From assembly GCF_002968335.2 (NCBI RefSeq), contig NZ_CP134398.1:4340001-4404000 (forward strand): a DNA stretch of 64,000 bases, written 5' to 3'. The translations under genes were made by a program, and so were the position numbers. Below, piece after piece: positions 17,534-28,319 of this stretch (positions within the stretch are counted from its first letter, which is position 1; each line of letters opens with the position of its first letter). The notes below the pieces were generated by a model. The model was not told the origin of the DNA and did no database searches. It worked only from the letters and a program-made list of their open reading frames with translations. The DNA is from Mycobacterium sp. ITM-2016-00316 (GTDB lineage: Bacteria; Actinomycetota; Actinomycetes; Mycobacteriales; Mycobacteriaceae).

Positions 17534-18898
17534 GTGAGTTCCGCGCTGGAAGACCTGGTGGCCGCTCTCCCCGACGGCAGCGTCGTCACCGACCCCGATA
17601 TCGTCGCGTCCTACCGCCACGACCGCGCCGCCGACCCCGACGCCGGTACTGCGCTGGCCGTGGTGCGTCCCAGGCGCACCGAAGAGGTGCAGGCGGTGCT
17701 GCGCTGGGCCACCGCCAACGGGATCGCCGTGGTGCCGCGCGGGGCGGGCACCGGTCTGTCCGGCGGCGCGACCGCCCTGGACGGTGCGATCATGCTGTCG
17801 ACCGAGCGGATGCGCGATATCGCCGTCGACCCGGCGACCCGCACCGCCGTCGCCCAGCCGGGTCTGCTCAACGCCGAGGTCAAGGCGGCGGTCGCCGAAT
17901 ACGGCCTGTGGTACCCGCCGGACCCGTCGTCCTTCGAAATCTGCAGCATCGGCGGCAACATCGCCACCAACGCCGGCGGGCTGTGCTGCGTCAAGTACGG
18001 CGTCACCACCGATTACGTGCTGGGCCTGCAGGTCGTGCTGGCCGATGGCACCGCCGTTCGTCTGGGCGGGCCGCGGCTCAAAGATGTTGCGGGACTGAGT
18101 CTGACGAAGCTGTTCGTCGGCAGCGAGGGCACCCTCGGGGTGATCACCGAGGTGACGTTGCGGCTGTTGCCTCCGCAGCACACACCGTGCACCGTGGTCG
18201 CCACGTTCGACTCGGTGCAGGCCGCCTTTGAAGCGGTGGTTGCCGTGACCGCCCGTATCCGGCCGTCCATGCTGGAGTTCATGGACTCGGTGGCCATCAA
18301 CGCCGTCGAGGACAAACTGAAGATGGGCCTGGACCGCAGCGCGGCCGCCATGATGGTCGCGGCCTCCGACGACCGCGGGCCCGCCGGAGCCGAGGACGCC
18401 GAATTCATGGCGGCTGTGTTCACCGAAGCCGGTGCCACGGAGGTGTTTTCGACCTCCGACCCGGCCGAGGGCGAGGCGTTCGTGGTGGCGCGCCGCTACG
18501 CGATTCCCGCGGTCGAGGCCAAGGGGTCACTACTGCTGGAGGATGTCGGGGTGCCGCTGCCGGCACTGGCCGCACTGGTGGCCGGGATCGAGAAGATCGC
18601 CGCGCATCATGATCTGCTGATCTCGGTGATCGCCCATGCCGGTGACGGCAACACCCACCCGTTGATCGTCTTCGATCCCGCCGACGTCGATATGGCGCGG
18701 CGCGCGGACGTCGCGTTCGGCGAGATCATGGATCTGGCGGTGTCGTTGGGCGGCACCATCACCGGCGAGCACGGTGTCGGACGGCTCAAGAAGCCCTGGC
18801 TCGCAGGCTATCTGGGCCCCGAGGCGATGGAACTGAACCGCAAGATCAAGACCGCACTCGACCCGGCGGGCATACTGAACCCGGGGGCGGCAATCTAG
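17534..18898 (+). CDS. FAD-linked oxidase, glycolate/D-lactate type (Rv1257c type)
   Basis: A 454-residue flavoprotein of the GlcD family. The PCMH-type FAD domain shows VVPRGAGTGLSGGATALDGA and ICSIGGNIATNAGGLCCVKYG. The C-terminal cap has HAGDGNTHPLIVFDP and GEHGVGRLKKPWL, both close to the flavin in this family. It should oxidise a 2-hydroxy acid such as glycolate or D-lactate and pass electrons to a quinone or cytochrome. The start is GTG 17534, 10 bases after the efflux gene, so the two are likely co-transcribed. A second member of the same family lies at 37.9 kb; the pair share only the family motifs and are not recent duplicates. Confidence 0.87.
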   Translation: MSSALEDLVAALPDGSVVTDPDIVASYRHDRAADPDAGTALAVVRPRRTEEVQAVLRWATANGIAVVPRGAGTGLSGGATALDGAIMLSTERMRDIAVDPATRTAVAQPGLLNAEVKAAVAEYGLWYPPDPSSFEICSIGGNIATNAGGLCCVKYGVTTDYVLGLQVVLADGTAVRLGGPRLKDVAGLSLTKLFVGSEGTLGVITEVTLRLLPPQHTPCTVVATFDSVQAAFEAVVAVTARIRPSMLEFMDSVAINAVEDKLKMGLDRSAAAMMVAASDDRGPAGAEDAEFMAAVFTEAGATEVFSTSDPAEGEAFVVARRYAIPAVEAKGSLLLEDVGVPLPALAALVAGIEKIAAHHDLLISVIAHAGDGNTHPLIVFDPADVDMARRADVAFGEIMDLAVSLGGTITGEHGVGRLKKPWLAGYLGPEAMELNRKIKTALDPAGILNPGAAI

Positions 18899-18906
18899 AC
18901 GGGAGC

Positions 18907-21264
18907 ATGGTGGAATCCGTGGGCTTTCAGGGCAGCGTCTCGACCGACATCAGGGAATCCACTCCCGACTGGGCGCCGTACCGCGGCACCACCGCGCCTC
19001 CGGGAGCACCCAATGTGCTGTATCTGCTGTGGGACGACATCGGCATCGCCACCTGGGACTGTTATGGCGGACTGGTGGAGATGCCCACCATCAACCGGAT
19101 CGCCGATCGCGGTGTGCGGCTGACCCAGTTCCACACCACCGCTTTGTGTTCACCCACCCGGGCGGCCCTGCTGACCGGCCGCAACCCGACGAGCGTCGGG
19201 GTGGCCTCGGTGCTCAACATGGCCCGCGGCTACCCCGGACACCACGGCCGCATCCCGGCGGAATCCGCGCTGGTGTCCGAGGTTCTCGGCGAACGCGGCT
19301 GGTCCACCTACGCCGTCGGAAAGTGGCACCTGGCACCGCTTGAGGACTGCCACGCCGCGGGGTCACGGCGCTACTGGCCGTTGGGCCGCGGATTCGACCG
19401 CTTCTACGGTTTCCTCGACGGGATGACCGACCAGTGGTATCCCAGCCTGGTTCGCGACAACGAGCTCATCGACCCACCCGCCACCCCCGAGCAGGGTTAC
19501 CACCTGTCAAGAGATCTCGCGGACAACGCCATCGGTTTCCTGCGCGATCACCGTGCCGTCGCACCCGACAAACCGTGGTTCATGTACCTGTGCCCCGGCG
19601 CGGGCCACTCGCCGCATCAGGTCGCCCCCGAGTGGGCCGACAGGTACCGGGGTCGGTTCGATATGGGCTACGAACGCTACCGGGAGATCGTGCTGGCCAG
19701 GCAGCAGGAACTCGGCCTGCTCCCGGCGGACACCGAACTGTCCCCGATGAATCCGTACGCCGACGCGGTCAGCCCGGACGGCTTGCCGTGGCCGCAGGAC
19801 GAGAACGTCCGGCCCTGGGACTCGTTGTCCGAGGAGGACCGGCGGGTGTCGTGCCGGATGGCCGAGGTGTTCGCCGGATTCCTCTCCTACACCGACGCGC
19901 AGATCGGGCGCGTGGTGGATTACCTGGAAGCCACCGGGCAGCTCGACAACACCATCGTGGTGATCATGTCCGACAACGGCGCCAGCGGTGAGGGCGGGCC
20001 GAACGGCGCCCTCGATGAGGTCCTGCCGATGTTCGGCGGCGGCGACACCACCCGCAACGGTCTGCGGATGTTCGACGAGCTCGGCGGCCCGGCAACGCAG
20101 CTGAACTACTCGAACGGTTGGGCGATGGCATTCAACACGCCCTACAAGATGTACAAACGCTATGCCTCACACGAGGGCGGTATCGCTGATCCCTGCGTGG
20201 TCTCCTGGCCGGCCGGGCTGTCAGCACGTGGTGCGGTGCGTGAGCAGTACGTGCACGTCAGCGATGTCACGCCGACGGTGTACGAGCTGCTCGGCCTCGG
20301 TGAGGTGCAGACCGCCCGCGGGATCGCCCAAACCCCACTGGAGGGAACGAGTTTCGCTGCAGCGCTGGATGACCCGGACGCCGAGACGGGAAAGAACACC
20401 CAGTTCTACACCATGCTGGGCACTCGCGGAATCTGGCACGACGGCTGGTTCGCCGGCACGGTGCACCCGCCGACCGCGAGTGGACCGAAGGGCTGGTCGG
20501 CATTCGACCGGGACCGTTGGGAGTTGTTCCACATCGCCACCGACCGCAGCCAATGCCACGACCTGGCCGCCGAACAGCCGGACAAACTTGCCGATCTGAA
20601 GCAGTTGTGGCACGAAAAGGCGTTGGAGCATCACGCCTATCCGCTGGCCGACTTGAGCGTCATGGAGATCGTGATGCTGGCCGCCGACGAGGTCGGCGAG
20701 ACGCCCACGAGCGCGTCCTTCTATTCGGGTGCACCCGCAGGCAACACCGGGTTCCGCGGGTTGGTCCGAGGCCGGTCGTTCACGTTGCGGGTCCCGGTGA
20801 CGGTGGAGCGCACCGACGCCGAAGGGGTGCTGTTCTCGCAGGGCAGCCGCTCATCCGGGCAGTCCCTGTTCATCAGCGACGGCCTGCTGCAGTACGTGTG
20901 CAGTAACGCGGGTGCCGAGCACACCGTCGTGGCCGACGAACCGATCACAGAGGGGCGACACACATTCGAGGTCAGCTTCCGCCGCACCGGGCCCGTCGAG
21001 GGCACCCTCGACATGCTCGGCGATGTCACGATGACGATCGATGACCGGGTGGTGGGTGCGGCAGGCGCGGTCCGGATGACCGGGTTGGACCTCATGCAAC
21101 GGACCTGCGCGGGCCGCAGTGTCACCCACTCGGTATCGGCCCGCTACCGCTCACCGTTCCCCTTCACCGGTGGCGCGTTCGACGAGGTGGTCCTCGACTT
21201 CAGCACCGGGGCCGGGGACCCGGACACCCGGGCCGTGGTGGACACGGCGTTCGCCCGGGACTGA
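18907..21264 (+). CDS. Arylsulfatase (type I, formylglycine-dependent)
   Basis: A 785-residue sulfatase. The modification motif C-S-P-T-R places the formylglycine precursor at Cys 81, followed by the conserved LLTGRNPTSVG. Metal ligands are visible in LLWDDIG near residue 42 and in SDNGASGEG; the K-W-H-L active-site motif is VGKWHLAP. A C-terminal region of about 180 residues is beta-rich and extends beyond the core. It hydrolyses sulfate esters; the substrate is unknown. No signal peptide is evident, as in other mycobacterial cytoplasmic sulfatases. The gene starts 9 bases after the GlcD-like gene. No formylglycine-generating enzyme gene is in the window. It opens an accessory segment that separates the Rv1257c- and Rv1256c-type genes. 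Confidence 0.9.
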   Translation: MVESVGFQGSVSTDIRESTPDWAPYRGTTAPPGAPNVLYLLWDDIGIATWDCYGGLVEMPTINRIADRGVRLTQFHTTALCSPTRAALLTGRNPTSVGVASVLNMARGYPGHHGRIPAESALVSEVLGERGWSTYAVGKWHLAPLEDCHAAGSRRYWPLGRGFDRFYGFLDGMTDQWYPSLVRDNELIDPPATPEQGYHLSRDLADNAIGFLRDHRAVAPDKPWFMYLCPGAGHSPHQVAPEWADRYRGRFDMGYERYREIVLARQQELGLLPADTELSPMNPYADAVSPDGLPWPQDENVRPWDSLSEEDRRVSCRMAEVFAGFLSYTDAQIGRVVDYLEATGQLDNTIVVIMSDNGASGEGGPNGALDEVLPMFGGGDTTRNGLRMFDELGGPATQLNYSNGWAMAFNTPYKMYKRYASHEGGIADPCVVSWPAGLSARGAVREQYVHVSDVTPTVYELLGLGEVQTARGIAQTPLEGTSFAAALDDPDAETGKNTQFYTMLGTRGIWHDGWFAGTVHPPTASGPKGWSAFDRDRWELFHIATDRSQCHDLAAEQPDKLADLKQLWHEKALEHHAYPLADLSVMEIVMLAADEVGETPTSASFYSGAPAGNTGFRGLVRGRSFTLRVPVTVERTDAEGVLFSQGSRSSGQSLFISDGLLQYVCSNAGAEHTVVADEPITEGRHTFEVSFRRTGPVEGTLDMLGDVTMTIDDRVVGAAGAVRMTGLDLMQRTCAGRSVTHSVSARYRSPFPFTGGAFDEVVLDFSTGAGDPDTRAVVDTAFARD

Positions 21265-21268
21265 GGGC

Positions 21269-22690
21269 CTAGCGCGAGTATCCGAGGGCGGCCTTGACCT
21301 CCAGATATTCGTGGAAGCCGAAATCGCCCCATTCGCGGCCGTTTCCACTGGATTTGTACCCGCCGAACGGTGCGGCGATGTCGAAGGCGTGGTTGATGGC
21401 CACCGAGCCGGCGCGGATCCGGCGGGCGACCGCGCGGGCCTTCTCGATGTCACCGGCCCAGACATAGCCGGCCAGACCGTAATCGGTGTCGTTGGCGATC
21501 TCGATGGCCTGATCGAGATCGTCGTAGCCCAGGATGCAGAGCACCGGGCCGAAGATCTCCTCGCGGGCAATCACCATGTCGTTGGTGACATTCGCGAACA
21601 CCGTGGGTCGCACGTAGTAGCCGGTGTCCAGCCCGTCGGGGCGCCCGGTGCCACCGACGACCAGATCGGCTCCCGCGTCGATTCCCTGCTGGATCAGGCC
21701 CTGGATCTTGTCGAACTGCACCTTGGAAGCGACCGGCCCGATGGCCGTCTTGTCCTCCAGATCGCCGACGGTGACCGCCGCGCCGACCTCACCGGCGATC
21801 GCAATCGCCTCGTCCATGCGGGAATTGGGCACCAGCATCCGCGACGGTGCGTTACAGCTCTGGCCGCTGTTGAGCATCATCGCCGAGACGCCGGCGGCCA
21901 CCCCCTTGGCGAAGGCGTCATCGTCGAGCACGATGTTCGGGCTTTTGCCGCCGAGTTCCTGGCTCACCCGTTTGACGGTGGGTGCGGCGTTGCGGGCGAC
22001 CTCGATACCGGCGCGGGTGGACCCAGTGAACGACACCATGTCGATATCCGGGTGGCTGGAGATCGCCGCACCGACACCGGGACCGTCGCCGAAGACCATG
22101 TTGTAGACACCCGCGGGAATGCCTGCGGCGCCGATGATCTCGGTGAAGATCTGGCCGGAGTAGGGAGCCACCTCGGACGGTTTGAGCACCATCGTGCAGC
22201 CCGCTGCCAGCGCCGGATACACCTTGGCCGCGATCTGGTTCAGCGGCCAGTTCCAGGGCGTGATGAGCCCGCACACCCCGATCGGCTCCTTGATCACGCG
22301 GGTGGCGCCGCGATCGGATTCGAACTCGAAATGGGTCAGCGCCTCGATCGCCGCGGCGAGGTGACCAAGACCGAGGTTGACCTGGGGGCCGCCGGCCAGC
22401 CCGGGCGGGGCACCCATCTCCTCACCGACCGCGTCGGCGAGGTCGCCCATCCGCTTCTGGTATTCGGCCATGATGGCGCCCAGCACGGCCAGCCGATCCT
22501 CGCGGCTGGTCGCCGACCAGGCCGGGAACGCGGCCCGGGCGGCCCGCACGGCCTTGTCCACATCGGCGGGCGATCCGAGGGCGATCCGGCCCGACACCTG
22601 CTCGGTCCGCGGGTTGTCGACGTCGAGGGTGGCGGGCTGTTCCGGGTCGCCCCAGACACCGTCGATGAAGAACTGGAGGTATTCACGCAT
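21269..22690 (-). CDS. Aldehyde dehydrogenase family protein
   Basis: A 473-residue NAD(P)-dependent aldehyde dehydrogenase. It has WNWPLNQIAAKVYPALAAGC (cofactor pocket), FTGSTRAGIEVAR, the general-base motif SQELGGKSPNIV and the catalytic Cys 279 in NSGQSCNAPSRM. The C-terminal EEIFGPVLCILGYDDLDQA and FGGYKSSGNGREWGDFG are standard. ATG 22690 is preferred over the in-frame ATG at 22708 because AGGAAGG lies 8 bases upstream of it. The substrate is unknown. The gene lies 48 bases downstream of irtB on the same strand, so read-through from the iron-controlled promoter is possible. It is convergent with the sulfatase, 4 bases apart. Confidence 0.9.
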   Translation of the reverse strand: MREYLQFFIDGVWGDPEQPATLDVDNPRTEQVSGRIALGSPADVDKAVRAARAAFPAWSATSREDRLAVLGAIMAEYQKRMGDLADAVGEEMGAPPGLAGGPQVNLGLGHLAAAIEALTHFEFESDRGATRVIKEPIGVCGLITPWNWPLNQIAAKVYPALAAGCTMVLKPSEVAPYSGQIFTEIIGAAGIPAGVYNMVFGDGPGVGAAISSHPDIDMVSFTGSTRAGIEVARNAAPTVKRVSQELGGKSPNIVLDDDAFAKGVAAGVSAMMLNSGQSCNAPSRMLVPNSRMDEAIAIAGEVGAAVTVGDLEDKTAIGPVASKVQFDKIQGLIQQGIDAGADLVVGGTGRPDGLDTGYYVRPTVFANVTNDMVIAREEIFGPVLCILGYDDLDQAIEIANDTDYGLAGYVWAGDIEKARAVARRIRAGSVAINHAFDIAAPFGGYKSSGNGREWGDFGFHEYLEVKAALGYSR

Positions 22691-22738
22691 GAGAACAACC
22701 TTCCTCATCGACGTGGTGCGCGGAGGAAATCGCGGGGA

Positions 22739-24475
22739 TCAGACGGTGATCTGCCAGTCGGCCGCGGCGTGCTGCCGGCTCCAGAACTCCCGGAACCGGT
22801 GGTGCGGGCCGTCCGCGGCGAGCAGATCCTCGATGGTGCCGTCCTCGACGATGCGACCGTCCTCGACGAACAACACCCGGTCGGCGCGCCGGATGCTGGC
22901 CAGCCGGTGCGCAACGATCACCCGGGTGCGGGGACGCAGGTCGGCGGTGAGTGCGTCCACGACCGCCGCTTCGTTCTCGGTGTCCAGCGCGCTGGTGGCC
23001 TCGTCGACCAGCAGCACCGGAGCCGGTTTGACCAGCGCGCGGGCAATGCTGACCCGCTGACGCTCCCCGCCGGACAGCGCGGACCCGGCCTCTCCGACCG
23101 CGGTCCGCTGCCCGTCGGGCAGCCGGGCGGACAGTTCGTCGACCCGGGCCAGCCGGGTCGCGCCGGCCAGCGTGTCGGCATCGGCGGCCGGGTCGCCGAC
23201 GAGGATGTTGTCGCGTAACGACCCATCGAACAGGTAGGGCTGCTGGAAGACCACGCTCACCGCGGCGCGGCGGGCCTCGGGGTGCAGGGTGGCCAGGTCG
23301 ACGTCCCCGAACAGCACGCGGCCCCCGTCGGGTTCGTGCAGCCCGGCGATCAGGCCGAGGATGGTGCTCTTGCCCGATCCGGACGGTCCGACGACGGCGG
23401 TCGTGGTGCCGGGTTCCAGTGCGAAGCTGAGGTTCTGCAGCACCGGCTCACCGCCGTAGCCGAACGTGACGTCCTCGAACGCGATCCGCGGTGCGCCATC
23501 ATCGGTGAGCGCCGCGGCGCCTGCCGAGCGGGTCGGCGCGTCGAGCACCCGTTGGATCCTGGCCAGTGTCGCGCGGGTCGATTCCAGCGCGCCGGACAGT
23601 TCGCTGAGCACGGTGAAGGGTTCCAGATAGCGGGCGATCACCACGATCAGTGCGATGGCTTCCGGGACAGTGAGATCCCCGCGCACGGTCAGCACGGTGG
23701 TCGCCGCGGCGAACACGATCAGCGCGAGCTGGCTGGCCAGGCTGAACAGCAGCTGACCGGGAATCTGCATGGTCAGCAGCCGCAGACTCGCGCCGTGCTG
23801 GGCCTGCAGCGCCGTGCCGACCAGGCTGCGCGCCGGCTCGACCCGACGCGCCGCGCGCAGCGCCTGCTGGGTGCGGGCGAACTCGATGAGGCGTTCGGTG
23901 AACGCCGAGTTCGCCTCCCCGGCAACCCGGTCCGCGGTCCGGCTGAGCCGCCCGGCCAGCCACAGCGCGCCGAGCAGGATCACCACTCCGGCGAAGGCCG
24001 CCAGCCCGAGCGGGACCGACACCACCAACAGTGCCGCCGCGATGGCCGCGGGCAGCAAGACGGCACCGATCAGCGGCGTCAGCAGGTTCACCACCAGGCC
24101 GACGAGTTCGGGACCGGTCGCGGCGATGGCCTGCCGGGTGGTGGCGATGTTCTCCTGAGTCAGCCAGTCCAGCTTGATGTTCGGTAGCCGATCGGCCATA
24201 TCGTGCTGGGTGGCGTCGAGCACCGCGAAGCCGATGTCGAAACCCAGCCGGGCGGTCGTGGTGTCGATCAGCCAGCCGGTCACGGTCAGCGCGGTCAGCC
24301 AGCCCAGCCACGGCCAGGCGTCGGCCGGGGTGTCGCTGAAAAGTGCTGCCACCAGGGGCACCAGCAGCACGACCCCGATCGCGCGCAGCAGCACCGAGAA
24401 GACGGTGAGCGCGGTGTAGAGCCGGACCCGGCCGCGTCGGTCGCCGGGGATGAGCGCCAGCAGCGTGCGAATCAT
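22739..24475 (-). CDS. irtB: IrtB, siderophore ABC importer subunit
   Basis: A 578-residue exporter-fold ABC half-transporter. Six helices occupy about 1-310. The ATPase has Walker [10 protein letters not shown], signature [10 protein letters not shown] and Walker [12 protein letters not shown], all canonical. IrtA and IrtB form the inner-membrane importer for ferric carboxymycobactin and mycobactin in mycobacteria. The start ATG overlaps the irtA stop as ATGA, fixing the operon order irtA-irtB. In M. tuberculosis irtAB lies elsewhere (Rv1348-Rv1349), so its presence inside the Rv1257c-Rv1256c interval is a different chromosomal location. Confidence 0.9.
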   Translation of the reverse strand: MIRTLLALIPGDRRGRVRLYTALTVFSVLLRAIGVVLLVPLVAALFSDTPADAWPWLGWLTALTVTGWLIDTTTARLGFDIGFAVLDATQHDMADRLPNIKLDWLTQENIATTRQAIAATGPELVGLVVNLLTPLIGAVLLPAAIAAALLVVSVPLGLAAFAGVVILLGALWLAGRLSRTADRVAGEANSAFTERLIEFARTQQALRAARRVEPARSLVGTALQAQHGASLRLLTMQIPGQLLFSLASQLALIVFAAATTVLTVRGDLTVPEAIALIVVIARYLEPFTVLSELSGALESTRATLARIQRVLDAPTRSAGAAALTDDGAPRIAFEDVTFGYGGEPVLQNLSFALEPGTTTAVVGPSGSGKSTILGLIAGLHEPDGGRVLFGDVDLATLHPEARRAAVSVVFQQPYLFDGSLRDNILVGDPAADADTLAGATRLARVDELSARLPDGQRTAVGEAGSALSGGERQRVSIARALVKPAPVLLVDEATSALDTENEAAVVDALTADLRPRTRVIVAHRLASIRRADRVLFVEDGRIVEDGTIEDLLAADGPHHRFREFWSRQHAAADWQITV

Positions 24476-27039
24476 CGGGTGACCTCCTGTCCCGCGGTGA
24501 CCGTCCTGCCGGAGTCCCAGAGCGCCCGGTACCGCCCGCCCGCCGCGAGCAGGTCGTCGTGGGTGCCGGTTTCGGCGACCTCACCGTCGTCGAGCACGAT
24601 GATCTGATCCGCGTGCGTGATGGTGTGCAGCCGGTGCGCGATGACCAGCACCGTGCGGTCCCTGGTCAACCGGTTCAGTGCCTGCTGGACAAGGTATTCC
24701 GATTCGGGGTCGGCGAAGGCGGTGGCCTCGTCGAGGATCAGCACCGGGGTGTCGGCGAGGATGGCCCGCGCGATGGTGAGGCGTTGACGCTCACCACCGG
24801 AGAGCCCGGCGCCCGCACCGAGCACGGTGTCATACCCGTCGGGCAGTCGTTGGATGCGTTCGTGGATCTGGGCGTCCCGGGCGGCCGCGGTGATCTCCTC
24901 GGCGTCGGCATCGGGCTGGGCCAACGCGATGTTCTCGGCGGCGCTGCCGTGCACCAGCTGAGTTTCCTGCAGCACGAAGCCGATTCGGCGGTACAGCTCG
25001 TCGGCGGACAGTGTGCGGATGTCCGCGCCGCCGACGCTGATCGCGCCCCGTTGGACATCGTGGAAGCGGGCCAGCAGTGCGGCCAGCGTGGACTTGCCCG
25101 AACCCGACGGACCGACCAGCGCGGTGACGGTGCCCGGGCGCAGGGTGAGGCTGACGTTCTTGATGACGGGCACCTCGGGGCGATACCCGAAGGTGACACC
25201 GCTGAAGACGACGGTGCCGTCGGCCGTGCCTGGTGCGGGGCCTTCGCGCACCGTCAGCTCCGGTTCGTCGAGCACACTCTGCACCCGCCGGGCCGCCAGC
25301 ATGCCGCCCTGGATACCGCCGAGCCCATAGCCGATGCCCAGCAGCCGGGCCCCGAAGGTGGTGCCCAGCAACAGGAACGGCAGCAGGTTCACCGGATCCA
25401 TCCGACCGCCGACCACCAGCGGGGTGCCCACGATCATGATCAGCCAGAGGAACGTCGTGGGCCGGGTGACGAGATCCATCAGGGTCTTCTTGCCGACGAA
25501 GGGTCGCTGCCAGTCGACCAGGAAGCCGATGTATTCGTCGAGCCGGTTGCGGAAGCTCGAGGAGGCGGCGCCGCCGAAGATACGCACCACCGGTTGGCCT
25601 TCCAGGTAGGCCCCGGCTTCGCCGTTCATCCGCTCCGCCCAGCGCGGTGCGGCGGCGATCTTGGCGCCCGACTGGATCGACATGACCGACATCAGCACCA
25701 GATAGGCCAGCACCGGGCCGAACAGCGCCAGCGCGATGCGCCAGTCGACGACGAACAGATAGACCAGCACCGCGACCGGCGCGATGACCGCCGCCACCGC
25801 ATCGGGGATGGCGTGGGTGATGAGGTAGTGCAGCGACAGGGTGTCGTCGGCGACGAGTTGTTTGATCGATCCCGACCCGCGGGCGGTGAACCAGCCCAAC
25901 GGAAGCCGGGACATCTTGGTCAGCAGCCGCCCGCGCAGTTCGCGCGCGAAGTGGGCGTCCACCCGGTGCAGCCAGAGCGCCATCGCTGCGGTCAGGAAGG
26001 TCCCGGTCCCCAGCAGCGTGACCGCGGCGATGCCGAGGTTCCACAACTCATCGGAGTCCGCACCGATGAGCAGCAGCCGGGCCAGTTCGACCAGCAGCAC
26101 GAACGGTGCGAGCTCGATCAGGGTGATCAGGGCTTGCAGCACCCCGGAGATGATCAGCTTCTTCTTCAGCGGGGCCAGTAGCCGGCCGGCCGCCTGCGCG
26201 CGCCAGGTGCCCGTCGGGGCGGCGGCCGCAGATGTGGCCACCGGCTCGGCCGCGGGCTTCGGTGCTGAGGTTTCCGGTGCATCCTCACCGCGTTTGCTGC
26301 CCATGGCGCGGCCCTCGGTCCAGTACGCCTGGGCGTGGATCTCCTGCTTGGGGAAGCCGAACTCGTCCCGTAACCGGGTGCGCAGGTGTTTGAGGACACC
26401 GGCTTCCGGCCCCGCCCACGCGTACCAGTTGGACCAGTCGCGGGACTCGATGGCGGCGGCCAGCGACTCCGCATCCCGATGCGGGACCCGGTGCACGGTG
26501 AGGCGGGGATGTTCGGCGAGCGGGATCAGCGCGTCATCGTCGTGATGCTGTTCGAGGTAGAGCTCGATCGGGATGTCCTGCGGGACAGCACCGATGATGC
26601 CGTTGATGGCCGGCTGGGAGGCTGCGTCACCGATGAGCAGGTAGCCGGCCGGCCGGTCCTCGACGGCCTCGGGTACCGAGAATCCCTTGGACCCCATCAC
26701 CATCACGGCGATGGTCGCACCGGGTTCGACGGTGGCCGCCCAGGCCGACGCGGGCCCGGCCGGTTCGTGGAGCACCACGTCCACGGCGAAACGCCCGGTC
26801 TCGGGGTCGGAGTCCGAGATGGTGTAGGCCCGCTGGAATTCGGTATCGGTGCCCTCGGGGTCGGGGAACCAGAAGCGCAGCCACGATGTGGGGTCGGTGT
26901 TGGCGTCCTCGAACACCGTGGGCGAGACCATCCGGATCCGCACGCAGTGCGGCGCCAGCCGCTCGCTGCCCAGCACGGTGACCTCGTGGTCACGCGCGCC
27001 GAAACCGCGCATCATCACGCCCTGGAAGCCGCGTGCCAT
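24472..27039 (-). CDS. irtA: IrtA, siderophore importer subunit with fused FAD reductase domain
   Basis: An 855-residue protein. Residues ~1-270 form a siderophore-interaction domain: the flavin-binding motif R-A-Y-T-I-S, the NAD-side [11 protein letters not shown], and a C-terminal [15 protein letters not shown] short Ala/Pro linker follows, then an ABC exporter-fold membrane domain and an ATPase ([29 protein letters not shown]). It imports iron-loaded (carboxy)mycobactin and reduces Fe(III) to release iron on the cytoplasmic side. ATG 27039 gives [14 protein letters not shown], as in known IrtA; the open frame further upstream is not coding. An IdeR box lies 43-61 bases upstream. Confidence 0.93.
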   Translation of the reverse strand: MARGFQGVMMRGFGARDHEVTVLGSERLAPHCVRIRMVSPTVFEDANTDPTSWLRFWFPDPEGTDTEFQRAYTISDSDPETGRFAVDVVLHEPAGPASAWAATVEPGATIAVMVMGSKGFSVPEAVEDRPAGYLLIGDAASQPAINGIIGAVPQDIPIELYLEQHHDDDALIPLAEHPRLTVHRVPHRDAESLAAAIESRDWSNWYAWAGPEAGVLKHLRTRLRDEFGFPKQEIHAQAYWTEGRAMGSKRGEDAPETSAPKPAAEPVATSAAAAPTGTWRAQAAGRLLAPLKKKLIISGVLQALITLIELAPFVLLVELARLLLIGADSDELWNLGIAAVTLLGTGTFLTAAMALWLHRVDAHFARELRGRLLTKMSRLPLGWFTARGSGSIKQLVADDTLSLHYLITHAIPDAVAAVIAPVAVLVYLFVVDWRIALALFGPVLAYLVLMSVMSIQSGAKIAAAPRWAERMNGEAGAYLEGQPVVRIFGGAASSSFRNRLDEYIGFLVDWQRPFVGKKTLMDLVTRPTTFLWLIMIVGTPLVVGGRMDPVNLLPFLLLGTTFGARLLGIGYGLGGIQGGMLAARRVQSVLDEPELTVREGPAPGTADGTVVFSGVTFGYRPEVPVIKNVSLTLRPGTVTALVGPSGSGKSTLAALLARFHDVQRGAISVGGADIRTLSADELYRRIGFVLQETQLVHGSAAENIALAQPDADAEEITAAARDAQIHERIQRLPDGYDTVLGAGAGLSGGERQRLTIARAILADTPVLILDEATAFADPESEYLVQQALNRLTRDRTVLVIAHRLHTITHADQIIVLDDGEVAETGTHDDLLAAGGRYRALWDSGRTVTAGQEVTR

Positions 27040-27081
27040 CGGCGATCTCCTCCCCGTCGCATGTGCTGCGAACGTCTGCGC

Positions 27082-27100
27082 TAAGGCTAGCCTTACCCAT
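27082..27100 (-). promoter_or_regulatory. IdeR iron box between irtA and a divergent secreted-protein gene
   Basis: The minus-strand 19-mer ATGGGTAAGGCTAGCCTTA matches the IdeR consensus TTAGGTTAGGCTAACCTAA at 14 of 19 positions by my alignment and contains the perfect palindrome TAAGGCTAGCCTTA (27082-27095). It sits 43 bases upstream of irtA and 110 bases upstream of the divergent gene at 27210, so it could control both. Confidence 0.8.
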
Positions 27101-27209
27101 CCCGCGGCTGGTGTCCCCGGTGACCGTTCGACCGGCGCCGGATCTTTGCCCAACACCCATTCCTGCGACCGAAACCCCGGATACGCTCCCCGCGGGGAGG
27201 GTGATCGAA

Positions 27210-28319
27210 ATGACCGCAGGCGGGCACGGCACCTCGAAGCGCGCCGGTGTCGTCGGGTCGATGGCGGTGGCCCTCGGAATCGGTGCCGCGATCGCCGGCG
27301 GTATCGGCTCCGCACATGCGGACGGTCCCACCGGTGGCGCCACGTCGGCCGAAAGCTCGGCGTCACCCTCGGCCGCCAGGCCCACCACGGCCGAACCTGC
27401 GACGAAGAAACCCGCGACACCGAAGAGGGCGGTGCGCCGCAGCCTGACGGCCGCCGCACCATCCCGCGCGGGGGCCGACGTTTTCACGGCGGCGGCCCGC
27501 GAGGAAGCGGCGATCGCGGGCATTGCCGATCCCACGACGCCCACCCCTGCGGACGCCGTCTCCACGGCGTACGGCGATATCGGCACGTGGATGCTGAAGG
27601 CGAACGGTCAGATCGCGGACTGGGGCGGAAAACGCCTCGGCGGCAAGAAGATGCTGGAGACCGTCAACGTCATCGTCGTCGACCCGCATTCGACGACGGG
27701 CGCACAAGCCAATCGCGGGCTCAACAACGCCATGCTGGGATCCCGGTTTCCCGCGCAGCCCCTGCACAACGTCGGGTTCCGCGGCACCATCGACGGCGTG
27801 ACCTACGGGCAGAAGCCCAAGGGTCCGCTGCTGGCCTACTCCAACAATTTCTTCCTGTTCCGCAATGACCACGGCCGGTTCTTCGGGCCCGATCCGATCC
27901 AGACCGACGCCGGCTTCGTGTGGAGCGGCGCCTTCAGCACCGAGCGGGTCGGGTTCTCCGGACTGCTGCCCGGGCACGTCTACGTGTCGTCCAACGAGGC
28001 ACGCGACGCGCTGGCCACGGCGCTGATCTCGGGCGGCCAGGCGACCTACGGCGGCCTCGTGCCGCTGGAGAACGCCTACAACACCCCCACCACCACGACC
28101 GGTGATCACGACGGTTTCGCAGTCGTGTTGGTGCTGACCGGGAGCGCGCCGCTGCAGCGGCGCGAGGTGGCGATGGGCAGCCCGGCGCGGTTCGTGTCGG
28201 ACGGTGATCGTCGGGAACTCGCGTGTGCAGCGGCGTACGGTGCGCGATCCACAGCGGACGACCAAAACGCGCCGCTTCCGCACTGCGGGACCAGTCGGCT
28301 CCACAACCTTGACAGTTAG
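27210..28319 (+). CDS. Secreted protein of unknown function divergent from irtA
   Basis: A 369-residue protein that I cannot assign. A Sec-type signal peptide is clear: positive TSKRAG, hydrophobic [20 protein letters not shown], cleavage near SAHA-DG. A Ser/Ala/Thr/Pro-rich low-complexity stretch follows (about 36-95), then a globular domain with [36 protein letters not shown] and [17 protein letters not shown], ending in a tail with two cysteines ([14 protein letters not shown]) that could form a disulfide. It starts at ATG 27210 with GGGAGG 9 bases upstream. It diverges from irtA across an IdeR box, so an iron-related surface role is plausible but unproven. Confidence 0.7.
   Translation: MTAGGHGTSKRAGVVGSMAVALGIGAAIAGGIGSAHADGPTGGATSAESSASPSAARPTTAEPATKKPATPKRAVRRSLTAAAPSRAGADVFTAAAREEAAIAGIADPTTPTPADAVSTAYGDIGTWMLKANGQIADWGGKRLGGKKMLETVNVIVVDPHSTTGAQANRGLNNAMLGSRFPAQPLHNVGFRGTIDGVTYGQKPKGPLLAYSNNFFLFRNDHGRFFGPDPIQTDAGFVWSGAFSTERVGFSGLLPGHVYVSSNEARDALATALISGGQATYGGLVPLENAYNTPTTTTGDHDGFAVVLVLTGSAPLQRREVAMGSPARFVSDGDRRELACAAAYGARSTADDQNAPLPHCGTSRLHNLDS

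Noticed and set aside
27040..27462. N-terminal extension of IrtA
   Set aside because: The extra 141 codons overlap the IdeR box and the divergent gene and are Arg/Ser-rich with no conservation. ATG 27039 matches the known IrtA start.
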